Below, one piece after another: positions 17,297-25,598 of a stretch of 64,000 nucleotides of DNA. The stretch's first letter is position 1; each line of letters begins with the position of its first letter. Source of the stretch: Levilactobacillus humaensis (GTDB lineage Bacteria; Bacillota; Bacilli; Lactobacillales; Lactobacillaceae); the NCBI RefSeq assembly GCF_024345185.1, contig NZ_BROB01000002.1, positions 1 through 64,000 of the forward strand, given 5' to 3'. Made by a program: the position numbers and the translations under genes. A model generated the notes under the pieces. The model searched no databases. It was not told the DNA's origin and saw nothing but the letters and a program-made list of their open reading frames with translations.

Positions 17297-18991
17297 TTAG
17301 CTAAACATACGTCTAGTAGCCTTCAACAAGGTCTTCGGATCCTTGTCGTAACGAGGCGTATCGACCAATTTATCCATTGGAACCCCGGCAAAGTGGAACG
17401 CCGCGATTTCACCGGAACGGGTAGCACTCTGTTCCGTAAAGATCATTTGATAAGGCTGTTCAACGAATTCACCGGTAAAGGCTAAGTTGGTTGAGTGCGC
17501 TGGAATGACCTCAGGACGGTCGGCCTTAGCCCGGTTGTTGAAGAGGGCTGAAGCGTATGGCATGTAAACTGGAATATTGTTGATGATGCTGTCGAGAATG
17601 GCTGGTTCCTTTTCCTTAATGTTGTTAGGACCTGGATCCACCTTGGACAATTGGCCAATCAATTCCTGAGCCATTTCCTTACCTGTCATCTTGATGTACT
17701 GCTTGTGGACGAATTCACCCGTCCGACGTGGGTACAGGAAGTAACCCCAGATAACCGATTCATTTGGCTTCTGGCTGGTAAAGTGTGGCTGGTGGTGAAC
17801 CACGATCGACATGTTAATATCCTTCTGACCTAATGGCGTGATTGGCGTCGTGGACAGGAAGGAGTTCAAGGCATTTCCAGGAACTTGGGTGGTAATCCGG
17901 GTAATTTCGTTCAACAGCAAGTGGTTCTTCGTGGTCAACGTGAAGCTGACCCATTCGGAATTCTTACGGTCGGCGAAGAATTTATCAGGAGTCCCCAAGT
18001 TGTAGAAGCGTTCCGTGGCTTTCTTCCACAAAGCGGCACTGATCCCGTATTCCATGTTTTCGCGTGCTGGGGTGTTGTAATCTCCCATCGTCGCGGAGTC
18101 GGTGATGGACCCGTTAGTAAAGATAACCGCCGTCTCGTCATCAATGTCGACGACTTCTTCGGTGTCATCCTCAACGTTCTTGACGTGGATCCCAGTAACC
18201 GTGATCTCGTCTTGCATAGCGCTGTCGGCGAAGTCCCAATCCGTGACAATCCGGTTGGAAATAAATTTAACCCCTTCACCCTTGAGGTAGTTAATCAAAG
18301 GCAAGATCATACTTTCAAATTGGTTGTAACGGGTCCGGTTGACCCCAACCAAGTGTTCAATTTGCGTGAATTCATAAATCATTTGGTGCATGTAACGCCG
18401 GAGTTCTTGAACGGAACTCTCGATCCGAAAGGCGAACGTGGTTTCCCACATGTACCAGAAGTTGGTTTGGAACATGTGTGGGTCGTCCTTGAAGTATTCG
18501 GCGATCGTCACGTTGTCCAACTTGGTTTCTTCGTCATCAGGCATCAGGACTAATTTCGATAACAGTGTCCGGTCCTTGTTGTTCAGACCCAACTTACCAC
18601 CGTCGATAATGCCCTTGCCACCTTGCAACAACCGCGCCTTATCGTAGGTCTGGTGATGTGAATCGAAGTCGCGCGTATCTTCTGCGGCAGTCATGCCTTC
18701 CTCAGTTGCGGAAGGAATTCGGTCCAGTAGGTCCATCAAATCAACGTAGGTCCGGTAGTTCAGCATCCGGCCACCCCGGGCAACGTAACCCGTCTGGTTG
18801 TCGAGTGGGTGCTCCTTGTTCCAGTATTCATCACTGAATTCTTCGGTCGTCCCACCATCGTTGGCACCGTGCATATCTGCCCCATAAAAGGTGATATTAT
18901 CACCGCGCCAATGGCCTTCTTGAATCAGGTAAACCGCCGCGGCCATATTAGATAAACCCGCACCGATCATTACTGCTTTTGTTTTAACCAT
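17297..18991 (-). CDS. ohyA: oleate hydratase (MCRA family)
   Basis: FAD-dependent fatty-acid hydratase of the myosin-cross-reactive-antigen family, which adds water to the delta-9 double bond of oleic and linoleic acids and helps detoxify them. A 564-aa product with the dinucleotide motif GAGLSNMAAAVYL at the N terminus and GGRMLNYRTYVDL, as is typical. The start is ATG 18991 because GGAGGTG lies 6 nt upstream; an in-frame GTG at 19000 overlaps that SD and is less likely. Monocistronic. Its promoter overlaps a palindrome resembling a catabolite-response site. Confidence 0.93.
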   Translation of the reverse strand: MVKTKAVMIGAGLSNMAAAVYLIQEGHWRGDNITFYGADMHGANDGGTTEEFSDEYWNKEHPLDNQTGYVARGGRMLNYRTYVDLMDLLDRIPSATEEGMTAAEDTRDFDSHHQTYDKARLLQGGKGIIDGGKLGLNNKDRTLLSKLVLMPDDEETKLDNVTIAEYFKDDPHMFQTNFWYMWETTFAFRIESSVQELRRYMHQMIYEFTQIEHLVGVNRTRYNQFESMILPLINYLKGEGVKFISNRIVTDWDFADSAMQDEITVTGIHVKNVEDDTEEVVDIDDETAVIFTNGSITDSATMGDYNTPARENMEYGISAALWKKATERFYNLGTPDKFFADRKNSEWVSFTLTTKNHLLLNEITRITTQVPGNALNSFLSTTPITPLGQKDINMSIVVHHQPHFTSQKPNESVIWGYFLYPRRTGEFVHKQYIKMTGKEMAQELIGQLSKVDPGPNNIKEKEPAILDSIINNIPVYMPYASALFNNRAKADRPEVIPAHSTNLAFTGEFVEQPYQMIFTEQSATRSGEIAAFHFAGVPMDKLVDTPRYDKDPKTLLKATRRMFS

Positions 18992-19031
18992 CAAAAACAC
19001 CTCCGTAGATTCTTTGTGCCTTTACGACTTC

Positions 19032-19069
19032 ATTATGCTTGCTTTGTCATGCATTGTAAAGCGTTTACA
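19032..19069 (-). promoter_or_regulatory. oleate hydratase promoter with palindromic site
   Basis: Minus-strand -35 TTTACA (19055-19060) and -10 CATAAT (19032-19037), spacer 17 bp. The -35 lies in the palindrome TGTAAAGCGTTTACA (19055-19069), which resembles a CcpA cre site but is one base longer than consensus, so the regulator is uncertain. Confidence 0.6.
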
Positions 19070-19214
19070 TGACGGTTTTATAAAAAACTTCAGATCGTTA
19101 CGAATCCTTAATACACCGGGGATTGCGACACGTCATGTTCCATTTATAGGGGCCAAATACCGCTTGAATTACCGCTGTGAAAACGGTCGAAACGGTTTAC
19201 CTTTTAGGATCAAA

Positions 19215-19336
19215 AAGAGTGTCAAAAAAGGCGATTAGTCAATGAGCATTAACGTCGATAATCGGGCAATCCCGGGCTTGGATTGTTTGATTATCGGGGT
19301 TAATCGGAGTTGACTGCCTTTTTTGACACGTTTCGG
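19215..19336 (+). repeat. family II hairpin repeat, copy 1
   Basis: Family II: about 123-bp hairpin, AAGAGTG-[P1]-...-GAGCATTAAC-[P3]-GTTAAnCGGAG-[P2']-[P1']-CGTTTCG. Here P1 is GTGTCAAAAAAGGC/GCCTTTTTTGACAC (19219-19232, 19316-19329, 14 perfect bp). P2 is AGTCAA/TTGACT, and P3 is GATAATC/GATTATC with the conserved tip ending CCCGGGCTTGG. It lies between the terminator of the secreted-protein gene and the ohyA promoter. Confidence 0.85.
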
Positions 19337-19360
19337 CCATATAAACTCAACCGCCCCTAC

Positions 19361-19390
19361 AAAAAAAGCCGAGACAACCGTCTCGGCTTT
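19361..19390 (-). terminator. terminator of two-repeat secreted protein
   Basis: Perfect 8-bp stem GCCGAGAC / GTCTCGGC with tetraloop-like AACC and seven T on the minus strand, 25 bp past the stop. Confidence 0.9.
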
Positions 19391-19414
19391 TAGGCTATTG
19401 TGTGGAGGTAATGG

Positions 19415-20131
19415 TTAGTCAGCTGCCATGAACTTGCCGGCGGTCAACTTAGAAGCTAAGACCCAGCCCTTCGTCTTTCCGCTAGTAACGTAGAGGTATT
19501 TGACATTCTTCTTCGCATTCTTAATCGTGATCTGTTCAATTGCGTAGAAGGTCTTGCTTTCTGGTAACTTGCCCTTCAATGTCAACGTAACCTTTGACTT
19601 ATCGGCAGCGAATTTGCCCGTGTAGAAGGCTGGACGAGTGCTCTTGAAGTGGTAAGCGCTCTTCTTAATCTTCTTAGCGCTAACCAAGGTATACGTATTT
19701 GCTTTGTGAATCCCATCGGCCGCCATGAACTTACCAGCGACTAACTTGGAAAGGGCAACCCAACCCTTAACCTTGCCGTTAGCCGTCTTGATGTAAACAT
19801 AGCTGACCTTCTTGCCCTTGGCATTCTTAATCACAATCTTCTTGCTGGCGGTAAAGTTAACGCCAACCTTCACCGTGCCCTTCTTAGCCATCGTCACTTT
19901 AGACTTGTCAGCGGCAAAAGCAGCACTATAAAGCGCTGGTTTCCCAGTCTTGACGTTGTAAGCCGCCTTCTTCAAGGCCTTGCTACTCAATAACGTATAG
20001 CTGACTTTCTTCACTGCTGGTTTGGCAGCGGCAAATGCAGTCACGGAACTACTTACGGGAGCAATAGCCCCGACCCCTAATGGTAATACCATGGCTGCTG
20101 CAGCTGCGATCATTGCAACTTTTTTCATCAT
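19415..20131 (-). CDS. secreted protein with two GW/SH3-like repeats
   Basis: A 238-aa exported protein. Signal peptide (1-35, ends TAFAAA), then two tandem modules of about 100 residues (about 40-138 and 145-238). Each begins YTL(L/V)S(S/A)K and ends KGWV(A/L)(L/A)SKL(V/T)AGKFMAAD. The lysine-rich GW-like modules resemble bacterial SH3/GW cell-wall-binding domains and have no catalytic motif. It is probably retained on the wall by charge. Start could be ATG 20131 or the adjacent ATG 20128. Confidence 0.75.
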   Translation of the reverse strand: MMKKVAMIAAAAAMVLPLGVGAIAPVSSSVTAFAAAKPAVKKVSYTLLSSKALKKAAYNVKTGKPALYSAAFAADKSKVTMAKKGTVKVGVNFTASKKIVIKNAKGKKVSYVYIKTANGKVKGWVALSKLVAGKFMAADGIHKANTYTLVSAKKIKKSAYHFKSTRPAFYTGKFAADKSKVTLTLKGKLPESKTFYAIEQITIKNAKKNVKYLYVTSGKTKGWVLASKLTAGKFMAAD

Positions 20132-20302
20132 AACAATTACCCCCCAATAATTTTGAACTCATCTCTGAATTCACGGGTATCATATCACGCCCCCAAGGGA
20201 GACGGAAATAGCGACACTCAAAAAGCACTCAAAACCCTGTTAAATAAGGGATTAGCGGTAAATTAACGGAACTTACTCTTAGAGCCTTATTCATGTCAAA
20301 TC

Positions 20303-20341
20303 GAAAAAATCGTGACCGCCAAATTAATAGCGGTCACGATC
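20303..20341 (-). terminator. terminator downstream of acyltransferase and two repeats
   Basis: Perfect 11-bp stem ATCGTGACCGC / GCGGTCACGAT (20309-20319, 20330-20340) followed by TTTTTT on the minus strand. The nearest upstream minus-strand gene is the acyltransferase ending at 20903, so its 3' UTR would contain both repeats at 20396-20885. Confidence 0.8.
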
Positions 20342-20395
20342 ACTTGTCGTTCTAATGATTTAATGGGTTTTAAGGTTTAGAGCTACTGGAGATCA

Positions 20396-20558
20396 GGCCT
20401 CCGGGCGGTTGCTCAGAGGGCTGGAACGTTGTGGCCACGATTTGAAGCCCAGCGCCCAAACCGCGCAGGTCTTCAAACTCGGGCTTTCACTAGGCTAGGA
20501 AAACCACCCAGCTAAGTGAAACGACACGACTGAGCCCTCTGAGCAACCACCCTCCGGC
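20396..20558 (+). repeat. family I cloverleaf repeat, copy 7 (subtype C)
   Basis: The longest perfect subtype C closing stem, 16 bp GGTTGCTCAGAGGGCT / AGCCCTCTGAGCAACC (20407-20422, 20533-20548). Arm c TTTCACT/AGTGAAA. It lies antisense to the acyltransferase transcript and forms an inverted pair with copy 8, 150 bp away. Confidence 0.88.
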
Positions 20559-20709
20559 AAAGATCCAGCATTGCCAAAGCGAAGAGTTGCATTGACCAAT
20601 TGCGAAAACACATTGCCAATTTACTGGCATCAGTAATTGACTAACATCAGCCAGCCATCAACAATCCCCGTTCACTCTCGAATACGATAACTAACAACAC
20701 ACAATCTCA

Positions 20710-20885
20710 GCCGGAGGAAACCAGACAGAACCCCCGTGTCGGTGGTCTTAGCCGAGGTTTTCTCTCGGCTTAGAGCACGGTCAACTTTGAAACTCGTGAT
20801 TTTCGAGGTTCAAGGTTGCCCTGAAGACCGCTTTTCAGGCTTCAGGTCTGCCTCATGGGGGTTCTGTCTGGTTACCGCAGGCGAC
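20710..20885 (-). repeat. family I cloverleaf repeat, copy 8 (subtype B)
   Basis: Closing stem of 17 perfect bp AACCAGACAGAACCCCC / GGGGGTTCTGTCTGGTT (20719-20735, 20857-20873). Arm b CTTTGAA-A-CTCG/CGAG-G-TTCAAGG. It ends 17 bp from the acyltransferase stop, in the sense orientation. Confidence 0.9.
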
Positions 20886-20902
20886 CCAACCCAATCTCAC
20901 AC

Positions 20903-22846
20903 TTATTTTTGTTGGCTAACCTTAGTCACAGCCTTGGCGATGAGTGACGTGTAGTGTCGGTTCCCCCGATTATTCGGATGAACATGGTCACTGACGAACC
21001 ACTTGTCTTCGCCCTTAGCCGTGCTGTACCAGTCAATAACGTGGACGTTCTTGTAGGCGTCCGCCGTCTTTTGAATTCGTCGGTTAACCGAGTTCTGCCA
21101 TTCCCGCGTTGGGACGTGAGCCGTGACCCAGAAGATCTCGTGATTGGGTCCAATGGCCTCGACGATATCCTTGGCCTGTTCCGGCGTGACGTAACCGTTC
21201 GTTCCAATGTTGATCAGAACATTCTTCGCCAGTTGCCCCTGTTGAGCGAGGCTATTTACAATGTCCTTCACGTCCGCCGCTTGCCGGCCAACCTTACCAT
21301 CCACGATGGCGCCAGGGAAGACCTTCTGCAGGTCCCCCGAGTCATCCAAGAGGACGGAATCCCCGATCGCCGTCAACGGCGTCTGCTTACTGGTAACGAC
21401 CTCTTCGGGCGTCAGGTAGTACGTCTTCGACGTGTCTTGGTCTTCCTTAGAGAGCTTCGAGAACGCCACAGCCTTTTCATGCTTGCGTTTTGAAGCTTCC
21501 TTGGCTAAGGCCTTTTGTTTCTTAGCGGCTTCGGCATTCTTCTTCTTGGCTGCCGCTTGTCGTTGTGTGATGGTCTGTTGTAACGCCGTTGGCTTGGCTG
21601 CCGCTGGCTGTTGAACAAAGCCGACTGCCGTCAGTCCAAAGAGTAAGGCACCGATGACACCGAGACTGCTAGCGAGTCGGTGCGCGTCAGGTTGCTTGAA
21701 GAAGGTGACCACGTCGCTGGTAATCTGTCCATAGTGGTAGTGCCGTAATGGCCGTTCAATCCAACGGTAACTGAGTTCCGTCGCCACCATAATCAAGGCA
21801 ACCTCAACCAAAGCATTGAACAGCGGATGATTGCCAATATTGATGCGAGATTCGTAGAAAATCATGACCGGAAATTGATACAGGTAAATTCCATAACTCC
21901 GTTGTCCCACGTAACTAAAGACAGGGTTCGATAAAATTCGATTCATATCACTACCAGGATGCGCAACCGTCCCGACCAGAATTCCGGAGAGTACGGTGAA
22001 CCAGAACATCCCGCCACGATAAGTGCTGGCCGCCTGGCCGTTCATGTTAAAGAACAGGTAAATCAGGGCCAACAGTGAGGCGCCCCCGAGGCCGTCCATG
22101 ATCAACCGATGGGCTCGCGTGACATCCGCACTAAGTCGATGGGCCGGCCAAACGAAGGCCATGGCCGCACCAATTAGGATGGCAAACATCCGCGTATCCG
22201 TCCCATAGTAAACCCGGTTGGTGTTCTGCGGATCAAATAATAGAGCCATCGCTAAGGCCGACGCAATTGCCGCCCCTAGCAAAATCAATAAGATCCGGCC
22301 TTGCTTTTTAACCAGAATCAGCAGGGCCAAGACCACGAGTGGCCAAACCAGGTAAAACTGACCTTCGATCGACAACGACCACAAATGGGTAAACGGTGAT
22401 TCTCCACTGAACCGGTCAAAGTACGATTGCCCGTGACTAATTTCAAACCAGTTGTACCCATAAATTAAATTGGTCAGCACCGTCTTTCTGATGTTGACCA
22501 GTAGCTCCCGTTGGAACAGCGTAATATACGCCGTAGTCGCCAGTAACATTGTGACCAGTGCCGGATACAGTCGTTTCAACCGTCGGCCGTAGAAGCCCCA
22601 GATATCGATGGTATGGGTCTGATCCCACTCCTGAATCAGCAGATAGGTAATCAAATAACCCGAAACTACGAAAAAGATCGGAACTCCCAGGTAGCCACCT
22701 TGAAGCGTCGATGGTGCCAAGTGATAAATAATAACTCCCAAAACAGCTAAGGTTCGAATACCATCGAACCCCGTTATGTAGCGCTTCTTCCCCACGCGAT
22801 GCGCCCGAAAATCAGAACGCGTTAATCGCGAATTCAATTGATCCAT
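20903..22846 (-). CDS. oatA: OatA-like acyltransferase (AT3 membrane domain plus SGNH domain)
   Basis: A 647-aa protein. Residues 20-370 form the acyltransferase-3 domain with about ten membrane helices (RYITGFDGIRTLAVLGVI, PIFFVVSGYLIT). A Lys/Ala-rich linker (about 425-470) leads to an extracellular SGNH esterase-type domain with TAIGDSVL (Ser block), LINIGTNG (Asn block) and SDHVHPN (Asp-His block). OatA proteins O-acetylate peptidoglycan and confer lysozyme resistance; modification of other envelope sugars is possible, so the symbol is tentative. Promoter (TTTACA, 18 bp, TAAAAT) lies at 22910-22939 on the minus strand. Confidence 0.85.
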   Translation of the reverse strand: MDQLNSRLTRSDFRAHRVGKKRYITGFDGIRTLAVLGVIIYHLAPSTLQGGYLGVPIFFVVSGYLITYLLIQEWDQTHTIDIWGFYGRRLKRLYPALVTMLLATTAYITLFQRELLVNIRKTVLTNLIYGYNWFEISHGQSYFDRFSGESPFTHLWSLSIEGQFYLVWPLVVLALLILVKKQGRILLILLGAAIASALAMALLFDPQNTNRVYYGTDTRMFAILIGAAMAFVWPAHRLSADVTRAHRLIMDGLGGASLLALIYLFFNMNGQAASTYRGGMFWFTVLSGILVGTVAHPGSDMNRILSNPVFSYVGQRSYGIYLYQFPVMIFYESRINIGNHPLFNALVEVALIMVATELSYRWIERPLRHYHYGQITSDVVTFFKQPDAHRLASSLGVIGALLFGLTAVGFVQQPAAAKPTALQQTITQRQAAAKKKNAEAAKKQKALAKEASKRKHEKAVAFSKLSKEDQDTSKTYYLTPEEVVTSKQTPLTAIGDSVLLDDSGDLQKVFPGAIVDGKVGRQAADVKDIVNSLAQQGQLAKNVLINIGTNGYVTPEQAKDIVEAIGPNHEIFWVTAHVPTREWQNSVNRRIQKTADAYKNVHVIDWYSTAKGEDKWFVSDHVHPNNRGNRHYTSLIAKAVTKVSQQK

Positions 22847-22909
22847 AAAATTACTCCTTTTCTCTCTAAAGCCTTGCAGAGATCCCCCAAATTAATCAGT
22901 TAATTATTA

Positions 22910-22939
22910 ATTTTAAGCAGTTTATATTTAAGGTGTAAA
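22910..22939 (-). promoter_or_regulatory. acyltransferase promoter
   Basis: Minus-strand -35 TTTACA (22934-22939) and -10 TAAAAT (22910-22915), 18-bp spacer, giving a leader of roughly 55 nt. Confidence 0.5.
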
Positions 22940-23260
22940 TAATAGAGTCAACGACTAAGCCAATCGGCTTAAATATTGTTCCGCCGGGTGATCGTTAACC
23001 CCATCTAAGTAGCTTCATTCTATAATGTTTTCCATTAGGAAACAACGCTTTTACTCGAAATTTCAAAATTGTAAAATTTGACACTCGACCGACACATCCT
23101 TGGTCAAAAATCCCCCGGCAATTCATGGGATCTTAGGCGATGTTGGTTAGTTCAATGACCATTCACAAACGCTAACCGTGAAATCATTTTCGGCTAATAT
23201 CTCCCACCCTTACGGCCGCCCGACTCATGGTATACTAAACTCATATCAACCGACGTTGTT

Positions 23261-23432
23261 GGCCTGCGGTAAACAGACGCCACCCGGTGAGGCAAACCTG
23301 AAACCTGAAAAGCGGTCTTCAGGGCAACTTTGAACCTCGAAGAACCCGAGTTTCAAAGTTGGCCGTGCTCTAAGTCGAGACAGAACCTCGACTAAGACCA
23401 CCGACACGGGGTTCTGTCTGTTTACCTCCGGC
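23261..23432 (+). repeat. family I cloverleaf repeat, copy 9 (subtype B)
   Basis: Closing stem core GGTAAACAGAC / GTCTGTTTACC (23268-23278, 23416-23426), where the other subtype B copies have different pairs at the same place. Ends GGCCTGCGG...CCTCCGGC. It lies in the divergent gap between the acyltransferase and adenosine deaminase genes, probably in the adenosine deaminase 5' UTR. Confidence 0.88.
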
Positions 23433-23449
23433 CTACCGGGTTACGTTCA

Positions 23450-23547
23450 CGCATATTGTTATCTTTTACAGGTGATTGTAACCATAGGGTGTTCGCTCTG
23501 TCCACCGAAGGTGGCTGTAACCCATCAACGTCAACCAACAATATAGG
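23450..23547 (+). promoter_or_regulatory. structured leader of adenosine deaminase gene
   Basis: An 8-bp long-range pairing ATATTGTT (about 23453-23460) with AACAATAT (about 23538-23545) encloses a CCACC-GAA-GGTGG hairpin (about 23500-23512) and other short stems. It ends 1 nt before the SD AGGAGG. A role in translation control is inferred; it does not match the purine riboswitch core that I know. Confidence 0.45.
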
Positions 23548-23557
23548 AGGAATTTCC

Positions 23558-24580
23558 ATGACCCAACAGCCATTTACCCCCGTTACCGTCCGTCAGTACC
23601 CCAAGATCGACCTGCACTGTCACCTTGAAGGTTCACTCTCCCTCGGTGCCCTGCGTGAAATGGCCGCGGTGACGGCAACGCCGCTCCCCGTGGGCGATCG
23701 CGCGTTACACGACCTGCTCATTGCCACCGCGACGAATCCCGAGACTACAGATTATTTAAAGCGCTTTCAACCAGTCATTGACCTGATGCAGACCGCCGAA
23801 CAACTCGAAATCGCCGGGGCTGACATCGTGCGCTCCGCCGCAGCCGACGGGCTCATTTACATGGAAACCCGGTTCACACCAACGCTTTACACCCAAGGCA
23901 ACCTGACCTTGGCAGCGGCCATTGCCGCACTGCTTCGGGGGCTCCATGCCGGAACGAAAACATACGGCGTACCCGTCAACGCCATCGTCTGTGGCCGCCG
24001 TGAAGGATCGTTAGCCGAACTCACCACGGTCTTTGAAACGGCCGCCAAATTTGCCGATCAGGGTGTCGTGGGTCTAGACCTTGTCGGCGATGAGGCTGAA
24101 TACCCCACGATTGCGCTTGCCGATGCCATCCGCGCCGCTCATGCGACTGGCCTACCAATCGCCCTGCACGCCGGAGAAACGGCCCCCGTGGATAACGTGG
24201 TCGTCGCGATGAGCCTGAAGGTTGAGCGCATCGGTCACGGCCAGCGACTCAACGGCTTCCCAGCCGCCATGGCCCGGGCCAAACGGACCGGGACCACGCT
24301 AGAAACCTGTCTGACCAGTAGCCACCGCTCGGTCGACCTGCCCGATTATCCTAACTTGCCACTTCAGGATTTTCTCGATGCTGGCCTGAAGGTCACCGTG
24401 AACACCAATCACCGAACGATTGCCGACGTTAATTTGACCGACGAAATCCTAGCACTCCATGACCACAGCGATTTGGATTGGCCCCAGTTGGCCCAATTAA
24501 CCCACAACGCCATTGATGGCGCCTTCCTCAGCGACGCAGACAAAGCCGCTTTGCGGGCCAAGGTTCCAGTTACTGCCTAA
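23558..24580 (+). CDS. add: adenosine deaminase
   Basis: Purine-salvage enzyme converting adenosine to inosine, 340 aa. TIM-barrel metallohydrolase motifs: KIDLHCHLEGS at residue about 18 (two zinc-binding His), LHAGE (His and catalytic Glu), RIGHG (catalytic His), and VNTNHRTI near the C terminus. In the last motif the usual NTDDP/NSDDP becomes NTNHR, so the metal Asp pair is changed. This suggests a divergent member of the adenosine/adenine deaminase family, and substrate should be treated as tentative. The start is ATG 23558 with AGGAGG 8 nt upstream; the frame is open further upstream but without an SD. Confidence 0.8.
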   Translation: MTQQPFTPVTVRQYPKIDLHCHLEGSLSLGALREMAAVTATPLPVGDRALHDLLIATATNPETTDYLKRFQPVIDLMQTAEQLEIAGADIVRSAAADGLIYMETRFTPTLYTQGNLTLAAAIAALLRGLHAGTKTYGVPVNAIVCGRREGSLAELTTVFETAAKFADQGVVGLDLVGDEAEYPTIALADAIRAAHATGLPIALHAGETAPVDNVVVAMSLKVERIGHGQRLNGFPAAMARAKRTGTTLETCLTSSHRSVDLPDYPNLPLQDFLDAGLKVTVNTNHRTIADVNLTDEILALHDHSDLDWPQLAQLTHNAIDGAFLSDADKAALRAKVPVTA

Positions 24581-24707
24581 CTTAATCACACTTACAAATT
24601 GGATCCGGACGCTAGTCGTTCGGGTCTTTTTCATTAGCATTAAGAGATGATGACTTGCCAGCACCGTCTTTCTTGGTTAAAGTAATCATTATCAAGGAGG
24701 CTTTGCC

Positions 24708-25532
24708 ATGTCCCAGACTTATCCCTATCAAGACGCCTTCAACCGCGTGCTTCACGAGCGATCCATGGCGCAGGCCACGTTCGACGAATATAACGCCACG
24801 TTGACCGATTTCTTTAAATACCTCGAAAACTTTAATCCTACCTATCAACGGGAGCACCACGTCAATCAGCTTCAGACCGCCGATGTCCAACAATATCTGG
24901 CCATGCTGGTTGACCAACGCCAGATTCAAAATCAAACCTATAACAAGATCCTGTCCCACCTCAACGTCTACTTCAAGTTTCTCTTCTCCCACCGCTGGAC
25001 GCCCTACTTGCCAACCCTGGACCTCAAGAGCAAGCCCAAGCAGGCCGCGCGTCCCCTGAACTTTCGCTGGGTCGACGACCTCGATGACTTATTGGCAGAC
25101 CAACGACTTCACGTCTACACTCGCCTGACACTCTTGCTGATCGCTCACGGTTATCCGGTTCAAGCCTTTCTACGGCCCGGCTTTACCGCCGATCTTGATA
25201 CGCGATCCTGGTCACCCGCGGCCCAGACCTTTTTAACTGAGCTCCGTGAATTTATCACGCCCCTCCAGGCCCGCTTCCGGTCGTCCGACTGGTTTCTCAA
25301 GCAACGGGCCTCAACCGACCCACACCTCACACTTCCGGGACTCCATAAATATTTAAAGCCCGACGAGGCCCTCACCGGCTTCGCCCTCGGCCCAGCCGGC
25401 CTGTATCAAGGCTACTTAGTTAACTATCTCCGCCGTCATCCCCAAAAGTCCGATCGTGAGGTCATTGCGGCCCTACATCTAGCCCCTGACGCCATCGATT
25501 ACTACCGCCGTTTAGCGCAACGGGCAGACTAA
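24708..25532 (+). CDS. degenerate tyrosine recombinase-like protein
   Basis: A 274-aa protein whose N-terminal half (residues 5-95) is a good SAM-like core-binding domain of XerC/D-type integrases (FNRVLHERSMAQATFDEYNATLTDFF, kept here only in part). The C-terminal half aligns in outline to the catalytic domain but lacks its residues: the first Arg motif (normally GLRVSE) reads HGYPVQAF, no HxLRH box is seen, and the final segment has DYYRR without a preceding LGH. It is therefore probably not a recombinase and may be a repurposed DNA-binding protein. SD AAGGAGG precedes ATG. No att-like repeats are visible nearby. Confidence 0.7.
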   Translation: MSQTYPYQDAFNRVLHERSMAQATFDEYNATLTDFFKYLENFNPTYQREHHVNQLQTADVQQYLAMLVDQRQIQNQTYNKILSHLNVYFKFLFSHRWTPYLPTLDLKSKPKQAARPLNFRWVDDLDDLLADQRLHVYTRLTLLLIAHGYPVQAFLRPGFTADLDTRSWSPAAQTFLTELREFITPLQARFRSSDWFLKQRASTDPHLTLPGLHKYLKPDEALTGFALGPAGLYQGYLVNYLRRHPQKSDREVIAALHLAPDAIDYYRRLAQRAD

Positions 25533-25535
25533 GCA

Positions 25536-25564
25536 TTGCCACTTCACGTTGAACCCCCTATACT
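25536..25564 (+). promoter_or_regulatory. promoter of polysaccharide deacetylase gene
   Basis: -35 TTGCCA (25536-25541), -10 TATACT (25559-25564), 17-bp spacer, 35 bp before the start codon. Confidence 0.65.
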
Positions 25565-25598
25565 ATGTAGGTGAAATAACTAATTGGGGGAATTAGAC

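Noticed and set aside
17885-18553. 222-codon plus-strand frame opposite oleate hydratase
   Set aside because: Antisense shadow; the minus-strand enzyme has full family motifs.
18992-19000. GTG start for oleate hydratase three codons upstream
   Set aside because: That GTG is part of the SD GGAGGTG used by ATG 18991.
19415-20131. S-layer protein
   Set aside because: It has signal peptide and Lys-rich repeats but is only 238 residues, and the modules look GW/SH3-like rather than SLAP-type.
24708-25532. Integrase of a prophage or genomic island
   Set aside because: Catalytic residues are missing, and no phage genes, tRNA target or direct repeats are nearby.
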